This document shows positions 1 to 9,031 of a stretch of 64,000 bases of DNA, piece by piece; the first letter of the stretch is position 1, and each line of letters opens with the position of its first letter. Location of the stretch: contig JACRJZ010000062.1 in NCBI GenBank assembly GCA_016219875.1, positions 1 through 64,000 of the forward strand, in the 5' to 3' direction. A program made the translations under genes and the position numbers. This DNA is from Verrucomicrobiota bacterium. GTDB taxonomy: Bacteria > Verrucomicrobiota > Verrucomicrobiia > Limisphaerales > JACRJZ01. A model generated the notes under the pieces. The model ran no database searches. It had not been told where the DNA came from and saw only the letters and a list, made by a program, of their open reading frames with translations.

Positions 1-203
1 GATCAGAGTCTTTCGGAAGGCCGGCAAGTTGGAGCGACGGCTTGCACCTGGAACGGCTGCCGGTGATTGGGCTTTATCTCAAGTTCGGTTTCGTGCCGGA
101 GATGCGAACGGAGGCGGAGCGAGAGCTTTGGAGCGGGATTCTGGCGCGGATTGACCAGGACCAGGGAAAAGGCACGGGCGCTTTGGGAGAGGTGAAGGGT
201 TGA
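1..203 (+). CDS. GNAT family N-acetyltransferase, C-terminal fragment
   Basis: The frame is open from the left edge (codons in phase with position 3) and stops at 201-203. The peptide contains VIGLYLKFGFVPE, which matches the C-terminal beta-strand/helix of GNAT acetyltransferases (typically a small aliphatic residue, LYxKxGF, then P). These enzymes transfer an acetyl group from acetyl-CoA to an amine; the acetyl-CoA-binding part lies outside the window, so no substrate can be suggested. The stop codon falls inside the left arm of the palindromic short repeat at 192-290. The last residues (KGTGALGEVKG) may therefore come from repeat invasion of the 3' end. The call rests on about 30 recognisable residues. 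Confidence 0.55.
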   Translation, partial: SESFGRPASWSDGLHLERLPVIGLYLKFGFVPEMRTEAERELWSGILARIDQDQGKGTGALGEVKG

Positions 204-290
204 AGGGTTGAAGAGTTAAAGAGGCTCCAGGCAATGGCTTTTGCCCTGTGCCGTGGCCTCTTCACCCTTCAACCCTTCAACCCTTCAACC
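192..290. repeat. Palindrome made of 8-bp tandem repeats
   Basis: The left arm (192-225) is built of GAAGGGTT units and the right arm (255-290) of the complementary CCCTTCAA units. Between them is a smaller hairpin (GGCA and TTGCC, about 230-245). The period is 8 bp on both sides. The element fills the gap between the GNAT fragment and the large minus-strand gene. It resembles the other hairpins of 7-8 bp repeats in this window. Confidence 0.8.
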
Positions 291-384
291 GCCCCCATCC
301 TTCACGGTGACGGCGCCAAAAACCAACGCCCTCCACCCGGCGGGGCGGAGGGCGTGTCTGTGGCCGCAGCGAAGCGAACCACCA

Positions 385-3300
385 CTACGGCAACAGGAGG
401 ATTCGGTAGTGCCGCTGGGAAGGCAGCGTTAGGAACACGTCGAAGAAGCTCGAGACTTCTTCCTCGGCCGTGACGTCCCCGGGCAGGTCATGCCAGATCG
501 ACTCATTGATCTGATCGCGGTACTGCACGCGGTAGGTCCGGCCGACGACGGTGTCCCAGGTCAATTCCGTGACTCCGTCGGACCACTGGGCGCTATGGAT
601 GACCGGCATGGCCGCCCAGTCGGTCGGAGTTTGGATGAAGTCCGTGGTCACGCCCTCGGTGGCCGTGCCGGTGGACCGCACTTGGAAGACGTGGACGGCG
701 TAGGCCGCGCGCTCCGGCGGCACCGGCACCGGCAGGGTCAAGCTGCCGCCCCCAGGGATCGGCATCGCGGCGCCCGGCGGCAGGATCTCGTCCACGCGCA
801 CGGGATGGCGGTTGCTCGCGGCGAGCGGATTGAGGTCGTCCAGCGGCACGTCGGTCTCGTGATACTCGATGGAGAGGCCGCCGATCAACACGGGTTCCGG
901 CGGATCCAGCACGTCGTTCCACAGGGTCAGGGTCTGGTTGCCGCGGACGAGGTTGACCTGCGGCGGGCTGCCGATGATCTCGCCATCCGGGTCCCACCAC
1001 CAGCCGCGCATGGTGACGGGATTCACGGCGTCGTCGGTCACGACGAAGCCCAGATGTGTCCAACCCCGCGGCGGCACGGTCAGGCCGGACCAGCGGAGCA
1101 GCGTGTTGCCATTGACGTACAGGACCCGGAAACTTGGCCAGACCGCACCCGGATAGCCGTCGAAGTGTGCGATCACCTCATGCACGCCGGAGAGCAGCAC
1201 GTCGAAGGACGTGGCCGCTTTGCCGGTGGTGTTGGTGAAGTCGGCATTCAACGCGTAAGGCCGGTAGGTCTTGATGGCGAAGGCGAGATCGAGGCTGTTG
1301 CTGGTGCGCGGGTCGCGCAGTTCCTGCCAATCCCTCTGCGGCTGCCATTGGCTGTTCACGTGGCCAAACACGGCATCGTCGTTGTAATGCATCGGTGAAG
1401 TCTTCCAGCCGAACACGGTGTCGTTCGTCGTCTTCGCCGCGACGGAGAGCCAATAGACCTTCCGTTGGAACGGCGAGCCGGTCTGATGCCAGTTCGTCGC
1501 GCTCGGATAGAAGTCGTAGCGCCAGAGCTGGGTGTCGTTGCCGACAATGCCGGGCACGTTCGGATCGAAGAACTGCTCGTGCAGGTTGGCGGCTTCGAGT
1601 TGGTAGCGGTAGCGCGAGACGGCGGAGTTGGTGCTCCCCGGCGGATAGAACCAAGTGCTGGCCAGCAGCGAACCCGGATGGCTGGCGTTGGTGCGTGTGG
1701 CCGGCACGTCGCTCCACAGGCCGAGCAGGAAAGCGGCGTTGGGATCGACCACGTCGTTCAGCCATGAACCCCACACGCTCACGCCGCGGATGCGTCCGGC
1801 GCGCCAGCAGTAGAAGTCATCCGCCAGAATCTTCAGTCCCGAGGCGCGCACATCCAGGCCGCGATCGGTCACGTCCGGCGGCTGCCGGAACTTGATCAAC
1901 AGATTCTGGTCGGGGTTCGGATTGTTCGTGGTCGTGGACGCTCCCGTGAGGAGGGCGAAGGACAAGTCGAGGCTGTTGCTCGTGCGCGGATCGCGCAGTT
2001 CGCGCCAATCGTTCAGCGGCAAACCGGACGACAAGACGTGGCCAAAGACGCCGTCGTCGTTCCAGTGCGTCTGGGAAGTCTTCCATCCCAGCAGCAGGGT
2101 GTTGGTCGTCGTCCGCGCGGCCATGGAGAGCCAATAAACCGTCGGCTGCGCGACCGTCCCGGTCTGCCAGAAGGCGCGACGCGGGAAGAAGTTGATCTGC
2201 CAGACCGTCTTGTCTCCACCAATCAAGCCGTTCATGCCGGCCAAGTTCGGATCAAAGAACCTTTCATTGGCCGTCTGGAACGGCCGCATTTCATACGTCC
2301 CCGGCACCGAGGCGCCGACGGTGCCCGGCGCAAACCAATCGGTCCACAACCGTTGGCCCGGATGGCTCGGGTAGAAGGTGTTCGTGCGCGGCACGTCGGT
2401 CCAGAACGCGAGTTGGATGCGGGCTTGGAGGTTGGGTTTGTCATCGAGCCACGAAGCCCAGATCACGATGTTGGTGATCGGACCGGCGTTCGTGCAGGGG
2501 AAGTCGTCGGCGAGCATCGTCGGGACGGTGGCCCGCACGTCGAGGCCGTTGGTCGTGAGGTCCGGCGGCTGGATATAGACTTTGTTCGTCGGCACCGGCG
2601 GTGGCGGCGCGGTCGTCGTCAGTTTGAAGGCCAGGCCGGGGAGAGGTGCGAGCGCCTCTTCGATTGCTTTCCAGTCGCCCAGCGGCAGGGCCTGTCCATG
2701 CATCCAGTGGCCCCAGACCGGCGCGTCGTTCCAATTGGTCAAGGTGGTCTTCCAGCCGAAGAGCAGGTCGCAGTTGGTCGGCACCACGGCGTAGGCCGCC
2801 AGCCAATAGACGATCGGCTGCGTGGCCGAACCCGTCTGCACAAACGGGTTCGTCGGATAGAACGAGTAGTAGAACATTTGCGTGTCCGGCCCGAGCACTT
2901 GCATGGCCTGCGGATCGAGGAATTGCTCGCTGGCCGTGCCCGCCAAGTAGATCTGGTAGTCGGTCGGGCCAAACCACTGCTGCCAGAGCATTTGTCCAGG
3001 ATGGCTGGGGAAGTTGGCGTTCGTCTTCGGCACGTCGCTGAACAAGCCCAGCCAGATCGGGATGTTGGTGCTCCAGCGGTCCCGCAGCCACGAGGTCCAC
3101 AGGTGGATGTCGGTGATCGGGCCGCGGTTGGTGCAAAGGAAGTCATCGGCCAGCACGATCTGCTGGCAGTCCAGCACGTCGAAGCCGTTCGGGTTCGGCC
3201 ACTGGACCCACTTGACGGCGTTGGTTTCGGTCGGCGGCGGGGGCGGCGGCGGCGGGAGCGTGCCGATGATCGTGACGGTGAAGGTGCAGTTGGCGCTGAG

Positions 3301-6300
3301 GCCGGCCGCGTCGGTGGCCATGCAAGTCACGGTCGTCACGCCCACCGGGAAGGTCGAGCCACTAGGCGGAGTGCAACTCACCGTGATTGGTGGGCAGTCG
3401 TCGGTGGCGGTGGCAGTGAAGGTGACGTTGCTCTTGGCGCAGGTGCCCGGATCGGCGTTGAGGGTGAGGTTGGCCGGGCACGTGATGACCGGCGGATTGA
3501 TGTCGCGGTTCACCGTCACTTGGAAGCAACAGAAGTTGGTGAAGGGCGGCGTGATGTTGGTACAACAAACCTGCGTGGCGCCCGGCGGGAAGAAGCTGCC
3601 CGAAGGCGGCACGCACGTGACCGGCAACACTCCGCCGGTGCAGTCGTTGGTGGCGTAGGCCTGGTAATTGACGACCGCGCCGTTCGGGCCGGCGCAGTTC
3701 ACCGTCATGTTGGTGGGGCAGATCACGCGCACGCAGTTGGTGGGCGTCGGCGATTGTGGCGTCGTCAGCTTGAAGGCCAGGCCGGGCAGGGGTGCGGCGG
3801 CGCCTTCGATGGCTTTCCAGTCGCCCACCGGCACGCCTTGCCCATGCATCCAGTGGCCCCAGACCGGCGCGTCGTTCCAACTGGTAATGGTGGTCTTCCA
3901 GCCGAAGAGCAGGTCGCAGTTGGTCGGCACCACGGCGTAGGCCGCCAGCCAATAGACGATCGGCTGCGTGGCCGAACCGGTCTGCACAAACGGGTTCGTC
4001 GGGTAGAACGTGTAGTAGAACATTTGCGTGTCCGGCCCGAGCACTTGCATGGCCTGCGGATCGAGGAATTGCTCGCTGGCCGTGCCCGCCAGGTAAATCT
4101 GGTAGTCGCTCGGCCGGAACCACTGCTGCCAGAGCAACTGGCCCGGATGGCTGGGGAAGTTGGCGTTCGTCTTCGGCACGTCGCTGAACAAGCCCAGCCA
4201 GATGGGGATGTTGGTGCTCCAGCGGTCCCGCAGCCACGAGGTCCACAGGTGGATGTCGGTGATCGGGCCGCGATTGGTGCAAAGGAAGTCATCGGCCAGC
4301 ACGATCTGCTGGCAGTCCAGCACGTCGAAGCCGTTCGGGTTCGGCCACTGGACCCACTTGACGGCGTTGGTTTCCAGCGGCGGAGGCGGTGGCGGCGGCG
4401 GGAGCGTGCCCACGATGGTGACGGTGAAGTTGCAGGACGCGCTGAGGCCGGACGAGTCGGTGGCCGTGCAGGTTACCGTCGTCACGCCCACCGGGAAGGT
4501 CGCACCGCTAGGCGGAGCGCAACTCACCGTGATCGGTGGGCAGTCGTCGCTCACGCTGGGCGGCCCGTACACGACGTTGCTCTTGGCGCAGGTGCCCGGA
4601 TCGGCGTTGAGCACCAAGTTGGCCGGACACGTGATGGTGGGCGGGTTGGTGTCACGGTTCACCGTTACCTGGAAGCAACAGAAGTTCGTCCACGGCGGCG
4701 TGATGTTGGTACAACAAACCTGCGTGGTGCCCGGCGGGAAGAAGCTGCCTGAAGGCGGCACGCAATTCACCGGCAACACCGCGCCCGTGCAGACGTTGGT
4801 GGCGTAAGCCTGGTAATTGACGACCGCGCCGTTCGGGCCGGCGCAGTTCACCGTCATGTTGGTGGGGCAGATCACGCGCACGCAGTTGGTGGGCGTCGGC
4901 GGTTGTGGCGTCGTCAGCTTGAAGGCCAGGCCGGGCAGGGGCGCGGCGGCGCCTTCGATGGCTTTCCAGTCGCCCACCGGCACGCCCTGCCCTTGGAGCC
5001 AGTGGCCCCAGACCGGCGCGTCGTTCCACGGCTCCACTGCGCTCTTCCAGCCGAAGAGCAGGTCGCAGTTCGTCGGCACCACGGCGTAGGCGGCCAGCCA
5101 ATAGACGATCGGCTGCGTGGCCGAACCGGTCTGCACAAACGGATTCGTCGGGTAGAACGTGTAGTAGAACATTTGCGTGTCCGGCCCGAGCACTTGCATG
5201 GCCTGCGGATCGAGGAATTGCTCGCTGGCCGTGCCCGCCAAGTAGATTTGGTAGTCGCTCGGCCGGAACCACTGTTGCCAGAGCAAGGCGCCCGGATGGC
5301 TGGGGAAGTTGGCGTTCGTCTTCGGCACGTCGCTGAACAAGCCCAGCCAGATCGGGATGTTGGTGCTCCAGCGGTCCCGCAGCCACGAGGTCCACAGGTG
5401 GATGTCGGTGATCGGGCCGCGATTGGTGCAAAGGAAGTCATCAGCCAGGACCACTTGCTGGCAGTCCAGCACGTCTAAGCCCACCGGGTTGGGCCACTGG
5501 ATCCACTTGACGGCGTTGGTTTCGGTCGGCGGCGGGGGCGGCGGCGGGGGCAGCGTGCCGAAGACCGAGACGGTGAAGTTGCAGGCGGCGATGTTGCCGG
5601 CCGCGTCGGTGGCGGTGCAGACGACGAGCGTGCCGCCCACGGGGAAGGTCGAGCCGCTGGGCGGGTTGCAGGTCACGCTGACGCCCGGGCAGTTGTCGGT
5701 GGCCGTGGCGGTGAAGGTGACGTTGCTCTTGGAGCATTGGCCGGGGTCGGCGTTGAACATGAGGTCGGCCGGGCAGGTGACGCCCGGCGCTTCCCCGTCG
5801 TTGATGGTCACGGTGAAGGTGCAACGGCTGACGTTGCCGGAGGTGTCGGTGGCCACGCAGGTCACAGTGGTGGCGCCCACCGGGAAGGTCGTGCCGCTGG
5901 CCGGCAAGCAAGTCAGGGTCGCGCCCGGACAGTTGTCGCTCACGCCGACGGTGAAGGTCACGTTGCTCTTGGAGCACAGGCCCGGATCGGTGCCGGCCGT
6001 GAGGCTGTTCGGGCAGGAGATGCCGGGCGCCTGCGTGTCGTTGACCGTCACGGTGAAGCTGCAGTTGCGAGTGTTGCCGCCCTGGTCGGTGGCCACGCAG
6101 GTCACCGTGGTCCCGCCTTTCGGGAAGGTCGAGCCGCTGGGCGGAGTGCAGGTCACGTTCACGGGCTGCTGGCAATCATCGCTCACCGTCACCGTGAAGA
6201 TGACGTTGCTCTTGGAGCACTGGTTGGAGTCGGTGTTGAACGTGAGGTTGGCCGGGCAAGTGATGCTGGGGGGATTGGTGTCGCGCAGCACCGTGACCGG

Positions 6301-8604
6301 GAAGCAACAGAAGTTGGTGAAGGGCGGCGTGATGTTGGTGCAACAGACTTGCGTCGTGCCCGGCGGGAAGAGGCTGCCGGAGGGCGGCACACAGTTCACC
6401 GGCACCAGACCGCCGGTGCAGAAGTTGGTGGCGTAAGCCGTGTAGTTCACGACCGCTCCGCTGGCGGGCGCGCAAACCACCGTCGCGCCTGTTGGACAGA
6501 CCACGCGCACGCAGTTGGTCGGCGTGGGCACTGTCGTTGTCAGTTTGAAAGCGAGGCTGGCCGGCTCACCGAAGAGGTTGGCGATTTCCGTCCAGTCCCC
6601 CATCGGCCCTTGGCCGCTGAGCCAGTGACCCCAGACGGGCGCGTCGTTGAACAGATCGATGGAAGTCTTCCATCCGAAGAGCGGGTTGCACTCCGTCGGC
6701 ACCGCGGCGTAGGCGGCCAGCCAGTACACGATGGGCTTGTCCAAGGTGCCGTCCTGCGCGAACGGGTTCGTCGGGTAGAACGTGTAGTAAAACATCTGGT
6801 GGTCGAAGCCGAGGAGGTTGGTCGTGGTCGGATCGTAGAACCGCTCGTTCGCCGTGCCATCCAGGAACACTTGGTAGCTGCCCGGTTGGAACCACTGCGC
6901 CCATTTCAACTGACCCGGATGACTGGGGAAGAGCGCATTCGTGCGCGGCACGTCGGTGTAGATGCCAAGCCAGACGGGCGCGTTCGCGGCCCAGTAGTCG
7001 TCCAGCCACGAGGCCCAGAGATGGATGTCCGTCACGGGGCCGCGGTTCGTACACAGGAAATCGTCCGCCAGCACCGTGCTGCGGCAAGCCAGGATGTCGA
7101 AGCCCGTCGGGTTGGGCCGTTGGAGCCACTTGACGGCGTTTGTCTCTGGCGGCGGCTGTGGAGGCAAGGGCGGCGGCGGCGGACACGGTTCGGTGGTGAG
7201 GTAGAACGCCAAGTCCACCGGCTCGCTCATGCCCGGCACGGAGACGACTTGCCAAGGACCGGTCGGCACGCCCTGCGCTTGGGACCACGGCCCCCACACG
7301 GCGGCGTCGTTCCAATGCTCCACGGAGGTCTTCCAGCCGAACTGCTGGTGGCAGTTCGTGGGCACGGGCGCGTGCATGACGAGCCAATAGACCATGGGTT
7401 TCTCCGGCGTGCCGGTCTGCACGAAGGGATTGGTCGGATAGAAGCTGTAGAAGAGCATCCAGGTGTCGGCGCCGAGGAAATTGGTGACGCTGGGATCGAG
7501 GAACTGCTCCTGGGCGTCGGAGGCGAAGTACGGCTGGTAGTCGCCCGGACTGAACCACTGCTGCCAGAGCAACTGTCCGGGGTGGCTGGGGAAGGCCGCG
7601 TTCGTGCGCGGCACGTCGCTGTAAATCGCCAGCCAGATGGGCGTGTTCGACACCCAGTTGTCGTTCAGCCAGGACGTCCAGAGGTGGATGTCGGTGACCG
7701 GGCGGCTGTTGGTGCAGAGGAAATCATCGGCCAACACCACCGGCCCGCAGGCCCGCACGTCGAAGCCCATCGGGTTGGGCGGCTGGATGAACTTGATCAC
7801 ATTCGTCTCCGGCGGCGGGGGCGGCGGCGGTGGGGCCGGAGGCGGGCACGGATCGCTGGTGGTGATGGCGAACGCCAGGTCCAGGCTCATCTGCGTCTGT
7901 GGATGGCGCAGTTCGTGCCAGAGCCACGGCTCTCCTTGCTCGGGGGGGCCGTAGTACACCCCATCGTCGTTCCAGTGCGTAGCGGACGTTTTCCAGCCGA
8001 AGCGCCGGCCGGTGGCCGACGTGCAAGACACCACGACCCAATAGACTTGGGGATTGGCCGCGGAGCCTTGCTGTACGAACGGATTGGTCGGATAGAAGTT
8101 GTACTGCCAGATTTGGGTGTCGTAGCCAACGATGGTGCCCGGCCTGGGCTTGGGCACGTAGAAACCCTCTTGCATGCCTGTTAGGATTTGTCGCGCCACA
8201 TATTGGCCGGGGCCGAAGACTTGGCTCCACACGAGCGCGGCGGGCATGCTGGGCTGGGTGGGCGTCGCGGGCTGGTCGGTGAAAATCGACACCTCGAAAG
8301 TGGGCGCGGTATCGACCAGGTTGCTCAGCCAGGAACCCCAGATGTGAATGTCGGTGATCGGGCCGGTGACGGTGCAGGGGAAGTCATCCCCCAGCCGATT
8401 GGGCTGGCCGCTGAGGTCTCGAGAAGCGAGTACGTCCAGTCCCATCGAGCTGGTCTCCGGGTACTGGACGTACTTCGTCGGGTTGGCATTGGGCCAGTCC
8501 GCGCCCGCGGGCGGGGCCAGCGTGAGGGTGAGGACGGTGAAGAAGACGGCCAGCGACAACAGGGCCGCCGGCCGGTGTGGGTTGACAGAGAGGAATGGTT
8601 TCAT
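385..8604 (-). CDS. Giant exported protein with eight repeated modules and HYR domains
   Basis: About 2739 residues. The start is set at the ATG at 8604 because it opens a signal peptide (MKPFLSVNP, a hydrophobic stretch, then cleavage near PPAGA); upstream residues look non-coding. A module of about 180 residues with the anchors LADDFLCTN, TDIHLWTSWL, SDVP, FYPTNPF and FGWKT occurs eight times, starting near residues 38, 268, 488, 1030, 1410, 1791, 2006 and 2235. I do not know a function for this module. Linkers are runs of 7-10 prolines. Cysteine-rich HYR-type beta domains (ITCPANL, then C, then VTCxATD) sit after modules 3 (four domains), 4 (two) and 5 (two). The C-terminus (TYRVQYRD to HYRILLLP) is the tail module also seen in other giant proteins here. 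A secreted adhesin or surface-matrix protein is the likely role; this is inference from architecture. It is transcribed divergently from the CRP-type gene. Confidence 0.85.
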   Translation of the reverse strand: MKPFLSVNPHRPAALLSLAVFFTVLTLTLAPPAGADWPNANPTKYVQYPETSSMGLDVLASRDLSGQPNRLGDDFPCTVTGPITDIHIWGSWLSNLVDTAPTFEVSIFTDQPATPTQPSMPAALVWSQVFGPGQYVARQILTGMQEGFYVPKPRPGTIVGYDTQIWQYNFYPTNPFVQQGSAANPQVYWVVVSCTSATGRRFGWKTSATHWNDDGVYYGPPEQGEPWLWHELRHPQTQMSLDLAFAITTSDPCPPPAPPPPPPPPETNVIKFIQPPNPMGFDVRACGPVVLADDFLCTNSRPVTDIHLWTSWLNDNWVSNTPIWLAIYSDVPRTNAAFPSHPGQLLWQQWFSPGDYQPYFASDAQEQFLDPSVTNFLGADTWMLFYSFYPTNPFVQTGTPEKPMVYWLVMHAPVPTNCHQQFGWKTSVEHWNDAAVWGPWSQAQGVPTGPWQVVSVPGMSEPVDLAFYLTTEPCPPPPPLPPQPPPETNAVKWLQRPNPTGFDILACRSTVLADDFLCTNRGPVTDIHLWASWLDDYWAANAPVWLGIYTDVPRTNALFPSHPGQLKWAQWFQPGSYQVFLDGTANERFYDPTTTNLLGFDHQMFYYTFYPTNPFAQDGTLDKPIVYWLAAYAAVPTECNPLFGWKTSIDLFNDAPVWGHWLSGQGPMGDWTEIANLFGEPASLAFKLTTTVPTPTNCVRVVCPTGATVVCAPASGAVVNYTAYATNFCTGGLVPVNCVPPSGSLFPPGTTQVCCTNITPPFTNFCCFPVTVLRDTNPPSITCPANLTFNTDSNQCSKSNVIFTVTVSDDCQQPVNVTCTPPSGSTFPKGGTTVTCVATDQGGNTRNCSFTVTVNDTQAPGISCPNSLTAGTDPGLCSKSNVTFTVGVSDNCPGATLTCLPASGTTFPVGATTVTCVATDTSGNVSRCTFTVTINDGEAPGVTCPADLMFNADPGQCSKSNVTFTATATDNCPGVSVTCNPPSGSTFPVGGTLVVCTATDAAGNIAACNFTVSVFGTLPPPPPPPPTETNAVKWIQWPNPVGLDVLDCQQVVLADDFLCTNRGPITDIHLWTSWLRDRWSTNIPIWLGLFSDVPKTNANFPSHPGALLWQQWFRPSDYQIYLAGTASEQFLDPQAMQVLGPDTQMFYYTFYPTNPFVQTGSATQPIVYWLAAYAVVPTNCDLLFGWKSAVEPWNDAPVWGHWLQGQGVPVGDWKAIEGAAAPLPGLAFKLTTPQPPTPTNCVRVICPTNMTVNCAGPNGAVVNYQAYATNVCTGAVLPVNCVPPSGSFFPPGTTQVCCTNITPPWTNFCCFQVTVNRDTNPPTITCPANLVLNADPGTCAKSNVVYGPPSVSDDCPPITVSCAPPSGATFPVGVTTVTCTATDSSGLSASCNFTVTIVGTLPPPPPPPPLETNAVKWVQWPNPNGFDVLDCQQIVLADDFLCTNRGPITDIHLWTSWLRDRWSTNIPIWLGLFSDVPKTNANFPSHPGQLLWQQWFRPSDYQIYLAGTASEQFLDPQAMQVLGPDTQMFYYTFYPTNPFVQTGSATQPIVYWLAAYAVVPTNCDLLFGWKTTITSWNDAPVWGHWMHGQGVPVGDWKAIEGAAAPLPGLAFKLTTPQSPTPTNCVRVICPTNMTVNCAGPNGAVVNYQAYATNDCTGGVLPVTCVPPSGSFFPPGATQVCCTNITPPFTNFCCFQVTVNRDINPPVITCPANLTLNADPGTCAKSNVTFTATATDDCPPITVSCTPPSGSTFPVGVTTVTCMATDAAGLSANCTFTVTIIGTLPPPPPPPPTETNAVKWVQWPNPNGFDVLDCQQIVLADDFLCTNRGPITDIHLWTSWLRDRWSTNIPIWLGLFSDVPKTNANFPSHPGQMLWQQWFGPTDYQIYLAGTASEQFLDPQAMQVLGPDTQMFYYSFYPTNPFVQTGSATQPIVYWLAAYAVVPTNCDLLFGWKTTLTNWNDAPVWGHWMHGQALPLGDWKAIEEALAPLPGLAFKLTTTAPPPPVPTNKVYIQPPDLTTNGLDVRATVPTMLADDFPCTNAGPITNIVIWASWLDDKPNLQARIQLAFWTDVPRTNTFYPSHPGQRLWTDWFAPGTVGASVPGTYEMRPFQTANERFFDPNLAGMNGLIGGDKTVWQINFFPRRAFWQTGTVAQPTVYWLSMAARTTTNTLLLGWKTSQTHWNDDGVFGHVLSSGLPLNDWRELRDPRTSNSLDLSFALLTGASTTTNNPNPDQNLLIKFRQPPDVTDRGLDVRASGLKILADDFYCWRAGRIRGVSVWGSWLNDVVDPNAAFLLGLWSDVPATRTNASHPGSLLASTWFYPPGSTNSAVSRYRYQLEAANLHEQFFDPNVPGIVGNDTQLWRYDFYPSATNWHQTGSPFQRKVYWLSVAAKTTNDTVFGWKTSPMHYNDDAVFGHVNSQWQPQRDWQELRDPRTSNSLDLAFAIKTYRPYALNADFTNTTGKAATSFDVLLSGVHEVIAHFDGYPGAVWPSFRVLYVNGNTLLRWSGLTVPPRGWTHLGFVVTDDAVNPVTMRGWWWDPDGEIIGSPPQVNLVRGNQTLTLWNDVLDPPEPVLIGGLSIEYHETDVPLDDLNPLAASNRHPVRVDEILPPGAAMPIPGGGSLTLPVPVPPERAAYAVHVFQVRSTGTATEGVTTDFIQTPTDWAAMPVIHSAQWSDGVTELTWDTVVGRTYRVQYRDQINESIWHDLPGDVTAEEEVSSFFDVFLTLPSQRHYRILLLP
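2600..5560. repeat. In-gene tandem duplication, period 1146-1149 bp
   Basis: Modules 4-6 of the giant gene are nearly identical in DNA. The same landmark (AACATTTGCGTGTCCGGC) recurs with offsets of 1146 and then 1149 bp (about 2872, 4018 and 5167). Each unit is one 180-residue module plus a proline linker and two HYR-type domains, about 383 residues. The third unit (lowest coordinates) lacks the trailing HYR pair and continues into diverged modules 7 and 8. Both periods are multiples of three, so the frame is kept. The high identity points to recent duplication or gene conversion. Confidence 0.85.
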
Positions 8605-9031
8605 GGGATGACTGCTGGCTGATGGGTGTGGAACTCCCTCCTCGGATTGGTGTCGCCCGTACTGATCGACGCCACCCGTCTTGCATCGCGGCAAAACGAA
8701 AACCGCGCCCGATGGATTGACAACGTTCATGCGCACCAGACGGGCTATTCGGCTACGGTGCGGATGGAATCAGAAATCCTCTGGGAAGTCAATTTTGAAC
8801 TTGGCCGATTTCTTGGGTTAAGAAGAAACGTGTCAAGCGTGCTGTGGCCAAATGTGAATCACGAGAGGCGATTTCAATACTCCGTAGCAGCCGACGTGAG
8901 GAGGCTCTGTTTCCCTTGAAGTTTGAGCCTCCTCACGTCGGCTGCTACGGCCTTGAAAGAAGCTCACGAAGAAGCCGATGTTGTCTTCCGCGCTCGCTGC
9001 CGCTAGAGTGCGCCGCACGACGCATCCGAGC
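8605..9031. other. Divergent intergenic region with a family A palindrome
   Basis: A 427-bp gap between two divergent starts (8604 minus, 9032 plus). Positions 8605-8868 should hold promoters for both genes, but I see no convincing -35/-10 pair or operator. Positions 8869-8960 are a palindromic element, listed separately. No credible small ORF is present. Confidence 0.6.
8869..8960. repeat. Family A palindrome, copy 1
   Basis: Arms 8884-8907 and 8925-8948 are perfect inverted repeats containing GCAGCCGACGTGAGGAGG, with a 17-bp loop (TGTTTCCCTTGAAGTTT). Weaker pairing extends outwards into ATTTCAA and TTGAAAG. The same arms occur at 9847, 11538, 16380 and 61670. Its chance translation contains SRREEA. 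There is no T-run, so it is not a simple terminator. Confidence 0.92.

Noticed and set aside
2038..4752. Long plus-strand open frame (about 900 codons) opposite the giant repeat gene
   Set aside because: It repeats in step with the minus-strand modules, has R/G/V/H-rich composition without domains, and is explained by high GC in the third codon positions of the real gene.
8866..8960. Small ORFs containing SRREEA across the family A palindromes
   Set aside because: The same peptide appears at each copy only because the DNA arm is the same; no ribosome binding site or conserved length supports translation.
8869..8960. Intrinsic terminator
   Set aside because: The stem is strong but not followed by a T-run, and it lies between two divergent starts where no terminator is needed.
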